DNA of 34,940 nucleotides from JAUWKC01 sp035529895 (GTDB lineage: Bacteria > Planctomycetota > Phycisphaerae > Sedimentisphaerales > Anaerobacaceae), in contig DATKVV010000015.1 of the NCBI GenBank assembly GCA_035529895.1, forward strand, positions 1-34,940, given 5' to 3'. The position numbers and the translations under genes were made by a program. This document shows positions 32,641 to 34,940 of the stretch, in pieces. Numbering within the stretch: the stretch's first letter is position 1; every line of letters begins with the position of its first letter. The notes below the pieces were generated by a model, which saw nothing but the letters and a program-made list of their open reading frames with translations, made no database searches and was not told the DNA's origin.

Positions 32641-33220
32641 TGGAGTTTGTGTCCTTGCTCATGTGAACCATACTTTGGCTCACGCGGCGAGGTATACACT
32701 CGTTTGTTTTTGGTCGGGCGAAAAACATCTCGCCCAAGAACTCTCGGCGAGACCGTAGAGCAAGGCGCGTGCGCTGTTTTCCTTAATTTGGGCAGGGCTC
32801 CTGCACGTTATCTTACGAAGCAACCCCGTCATGCCCATCAAAACCATCTTCCGGCAGACTGCGCAGCTATCCGTAAGATTCAAGTTGCCGGGAGGCCGGA
32901 AGCTCACGGCTGGATTCACAACGAGGAGCTTTTATCGACCGATAAGACACGCTGGAAAATTTTTTAGCAAATTTTCACCAAAGTTAAGCGTTCGCCAAAC
33001 GCGTGCGTGGGGATCTCGCCTCTTTTCCCGCCAATAACCTTGATTCAAGACTCCTCGGCACTCGGTAGGAAAGCTAATCGGCATCCGCTCGCTTGGAGCG
33101 CGCCGATGAGGCAAGTGCCACAATTAAAGCTGAGGAGGGCTTCCCGTCCGATAACTCTTGTGGGGCCTCAACAAAGGCCTTCAGGCTATCCAAAAAAGGC
33201 GATTATGTGAAATAATGCGC
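32641..33220. other. Noncoding region after avtA
   Basis: About 580 bp with no convincing gene; the frames at 32647-32967 and 33007-33210 have no domain or ribosome binding site. A hairpin GGGCGA/TCGCCC lies at 32716-32735, and a nested structure lies at 33051-33137. The style suggests decayed repeats or a noncoding RNA. Confidence 0.4.
33051..33137. repeat. Nested multi-stem palindromic element
   Basis: Four sets of arms nest in perfect order: CTCCTC (33051-33056) with GAGGAG (33132-33137), GGCACT (33057-33062) with AGTGCC (33114-33119), ATCGGC (33077-33082) with GCCGAT (33102-33107), and CGCTC (33086-33090) with GAGCG (33096-33100) around the loop GCTTG. Another small stem, GGCCT/AGGCC, follows at 33164-33179. 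It could be a structured RNA or a dispersed palindromic repeat; the strand is unclear. Confidence 0.55.
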
Positions 33221-33250
33221 TTGACTTTGAGGCCGTTGATGTGGTAAAAT
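33221..33250 (+). promoter_or_regulatory. Sigma-70 type promoter upstream of the PASTA gene
   Basis: TTGACT (33221-33226) and TAAAAT (33245-33250) with 18 bp spacing. Transcription would start near 33257, giving an unusually long leader of about 360 nt before the PASTA protein start. Confidence 0.65.
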
Positions 33251-33256
33251 AATTTT

Positions 33257-33614
33257 TAACCATGGGACGTCGATAGTATTTTACAGGAGGCAGGAGGTGT
33301 GATGAGAATGACGTGGGGGGTCTCAATACAGGCTTTCCTGCTGGTTAGTGGGAAAAAGGGGGGGTGTGGTCGAAATTCCAAAAAGACCAGCAGTTTCGAA
33401 CGCTCATTTGGAGCATTCTTTTTTAGCCGGACAAGGGAAGTGGAACCAAGGCCCGTGTTCGGTGCTGGTCAGTTATTCTACACTCAAGGATGAAAATCCA
33501 GACAGATTGAGAAAAAGCAGTCTGTCTGTATCTCCAAACAAGGACGTGTGAACCGGATGCGCGTTAGGGAGCAGCCGGGAGGAAGAGATTGTTTATTCTG
33601 AGATATCAGAAACA
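33257..33614 (+). promoter_or_regulatory. Long leader with competing stems upstream of the PASTA gene
   Basis: The segment GACCAGCAG (33385-33393) can pair with CTGCTGGTT upstream (33338-33346, 9 bp including one G-U) or, over 8 bp, with TGCTGGTC downstream (33473-33480). These pairings exclude each other. An intrinsic terminator sits between the latter two. Two AGGAGG boxes (33285-33290, 33292-33297) precede a short frame at 33302, so a leader peptide is also possible. No known riboswitch is recognised. Confidence 0.4.
33398..33424 (+). terminator. Intrinsic terminator inside the PASTA leader
   Basis: GAA-C-GCTC (33398-33405), loop ATTTG, GAGC-A-TTC (33411-33418), a 7-bp stem with one C/A mismatch, followed by six T residues (33419-33424). 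It lies about 165 nt after the predicted transcription start and 190 nt before the gene, so it could terminate a small RNA or act as an attenuator. Confidence 0.6.
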
Positions 33615-34940
33615 GTGAGACGGTTGTTACCGAAAACAACGAAAGTCAAGACCATGGTCGGACTTGTTGGTTTGTGCGCGCTGGGCGTACTTGCGCTGGC
33701 TGCTGACGCGCAGGCAGTTGAGCTCATCGGCTCCTGGAATTCCGGTCTCGCCCACGTAAAGGAAGCGGGCTCCAACCGTGCCCTGCTGTTCACCGCTCAT
33801 GTCGAGGACAGCAACACAGATATGAACCTGTCTTCGGTGACCTACGGCGGGCAGGCGATGACGAAGGTCATCGAGCAGAATTTCGGGACGGCGTATCGGG
33901 CCTATGTTGTGACTTGCATTCTCGACGAGGCCGGCATTGACGCCGCGACAGACAGCAATTTCGTCGTCACGTGGGCTCAAACGCCTTCGGGGTCGGCGGG
34001 ATATTCCAGTGCATTCCTTGCGAATGTTTATCAAAACGACCTGATCGGGGCCAGTGCCGGTAACGGCAGTACATCCAGTCCCATCCAGACCAGCGCTCTT
34101 GCCACGGCCAACAGTGATATGGTTATTGTTGCGGGGACATGCACTAATGCTGGCGAGTATACCGTCGAAAACAGCTTTGTTGAAGCTATTGAACTGTCAA
34201 TCAGCTCGGCAGACGGGGTGGCTGGGTATAAGATAGCTACCGGCACAGACGAAACACCGAAACTCTCGCATTCCGACGTTAACGAGCAGGCAATTATCGG
34301 ATTCGTAGTTCGGGGGGGAGTGGATGTTCCAAATGTCGTCGACATGAACGAGCTTGATGCGAACTCAGCTATCACTGCTGCTGGCCTTGCCGTGGGCACT
34401 GTAACACAGCAGTACAGTGATACGGTCGCGGCGGGTATCGTAATCAGTCAGAGCCCTGCGGCATATACGCAAGTTGCCATCGGCTCAAGCGTCGACCTGG
34501 TGGTCTCGCTGGGTCAGCCGGTCGTGCCGGATGTTGTGGGCATGACCGAGGTCGATGCCAATTCGGCTATCATCGCCGTTGATAATCTTACGGTTGATAA
34601 TGTGACACAGCAGTACAGCGATACGATTGCGGCGGGTATCGTAATCAGTCAGAATCCGGCGGCATATACGCAAGTTGCGATCGGCTCAAGCGTCGACTTG
34701 GTGGTCTCGTTAGGCCAGCCGGTCGTGCCGGATGTTGTGGGCATGACCGAGACCGATGCCAATTCGGCTGTCATCGCGGTTGATAATCTTACGGTTGGTA
34801 ATGTAACACAGCAGTACAGTGACACGGTAGCCGCAGGCTATGTAATCAGCCAGAACCCTGCCGCATATACGCAGGTAGCAATAGGCTCATCCGTTGACCT
34901 GGTGGTCTCGTTGGGCCAGCCGGTGGTGCCTGATGTTGTG
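33615..34940 (+). CDS. Secreted PASTA-repeat protein (3' end outside window)
   Basis: The reading frame is open to the right edge. A GTG at 33615 gives a good signal peptide (basic start MRRLLPK, hydrophobic core, ADAQA cleavage region); ATG 33654 is an alternative that would drop the basic part. After the signal comes a beta-rich domain of about 200 residues (LIGSWNSGLAHV to IIGFVVRGG) of unknown function. PASTA domains follow from about 34326, each with V-P-D-V-V-G-M at the start and SLGQPV at the end, 66-67 residues long; three are complete and a fourth is cut. PASTA domains usually sit outside Ser/Thr kinases or penicillin-binding proteins and bind muropeptide, but no such domain is seen in the visible part. 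It may be a cell-surface or extracellular binding protein. Confidence 0.8.
   Translation, partial: MRRLLPKTTKVKTMVGLVGLCALGVLALAADAQAVELIGSWNSGLAHVKEAGSNRALLFTAHVEDSNTDMNLSSVTYGGQAMTKVIEQNFGTAYRAYVVTCILDEAGIDAATDSNFVVTWAQTPSGSAGYSSAFLANVYQNDLIGASAGNGSTSSPIQTSALATANSDMVIVAGTCTNAGEYTVENSFVEAIELSISSADGVAGYKIATGTDETPKLSHSDVNEQAIIGFVVRGGVDVPNVVDMNELDANSAITAAGLAVGTVTQQYSDTVAAGIVISQSPAAYTQVAIGSSVDLVVSLGQPVVPDVVGMTEVDANSAIIAVDNLTVDNVTQQYSDTIAAGIVISQNPAAYTQVAIGSSVDLVVSLGQPVVPDVVGMTETDANSAVIAVDNLTVGNVTQQYSDTVAAGYVISQNPAAYTQVAIGSSVDLVVSLGQPVVPDVV
34326..34940 (+). repeat. Tandem PASTA-coding repeats, 198-201 bp period
   Basis: Units start at 34326 (198 bp), 34524 (201 bp), 34725 (201 bp) and 34926 (cut by the window). 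The second and third units are nearly identical in DNA over long stretches, with differences mostly at third codon positions, which indicates recent amplification. Confidence 0.9.

Noticed and set aside
32647..32967. A 106-codon frame after avtA.
   Set aside because: No ribosome binding site, no domain, Cys/Arg-rich composition as expected from noncoding repeat-like DNA.
33299..33493. Small protein gene after two AGGAGG boxes in the PASTA leader.
   Set aside because: The frame runs through an intrinsic terminator and its peptide has no recognisable features; a shorter leader peptide remains possible.
34326..34940. CRISPR array or minisatellite.
   Set aside because: The 201-bp repeats keep one reading frame and encode PASTA domains without unique spacers.

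Overview
This window is most likely a chromosomal fragment from a planctomycete, probably of the class Phycisphaerae. I infer this from gene content, not from a marker gene. The signs are several long secreted proteins with dockerin-like, right-handed beta-helix, sialidase-like and SUMF1-type domains, two Tat-exported Gfo/Idh/MocA oxidoreductases, a HEAT-repeat partner gene, a small cytoplasmic Ser/Thr kinase overlapping a metallophosphoesterase, and an ECF sigma operon. Base composition is moderate and there is no phage, plasmid, IS transposase or CRISPR array.

Layout. 1-758: noncoding DNA with strong hairpins and a minus-strand tRNA-Asn. 759-3784 (+): Ser/Thr kinase, overlapping metallophosphoesterase, then a GT21-like glycosyltransferase. 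3852-5910 (-): a Tat-exported Gfo/Idh/MocA protein and a HEAT-repeat protein. 5951-6398: a dense palindromic repeat block followed by a truncated second copy of the glycosyltransferase 3' end. 6417-8815 (-): ECF sigma factor, probable membrane anti-sigma factor and a periplasmic protein with two STN domains. 8920-13460 (-): GGDEF diguanylate cyclase, a membrane/repeat protein and S-adenosylhomocysteinase. 13815-19805 (-): a type IV pilus-type alignment module with a PilM-PilN fusion and two single-span proteins. 19888-21351 (+): MtaB-type tRNA methylthiotransferase. 21424-31022 (+): two giant secreted SUMF1-sialidase fusions with a ketopantoate reductase-like gene and a second Gfo/Idh/MocA gene between them. 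31384-32640 (+): valine-pyruvate aminotransferase. 32641-33614: noncoding DNA with nested hairpins, a promoter and an internal terminator. 33615 to the right edge (+): a secreted PASTA-repeat protein, cut by the window end.

How the parts may work together. The secreted SUMF1-sialidase proteins, Gfo/Idh/MocA enzymes and beta-helix/dockerin modules fit a lineage that degrades or binds complex, possibly sialylated or sulfated, glycans. The kinase-phosphatase pair, the diguanylate cyclase with an intact inhibitory site and the sigma/anti-sigma/STN operon are three separate signalling modules. The pilus module could provide surface attachment. The most interesting items are the PilM-PilN fusion, the two SUMF1-sialidase paralogues that lack formylglycine-generating cysteines, the ECF operon with a free-standing double-STN protein, the duplicated glycosyltransferase tail around a palindromic element, and several unassigned structured leaders. 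All hairpins were found by eye; no folding or database search was run.
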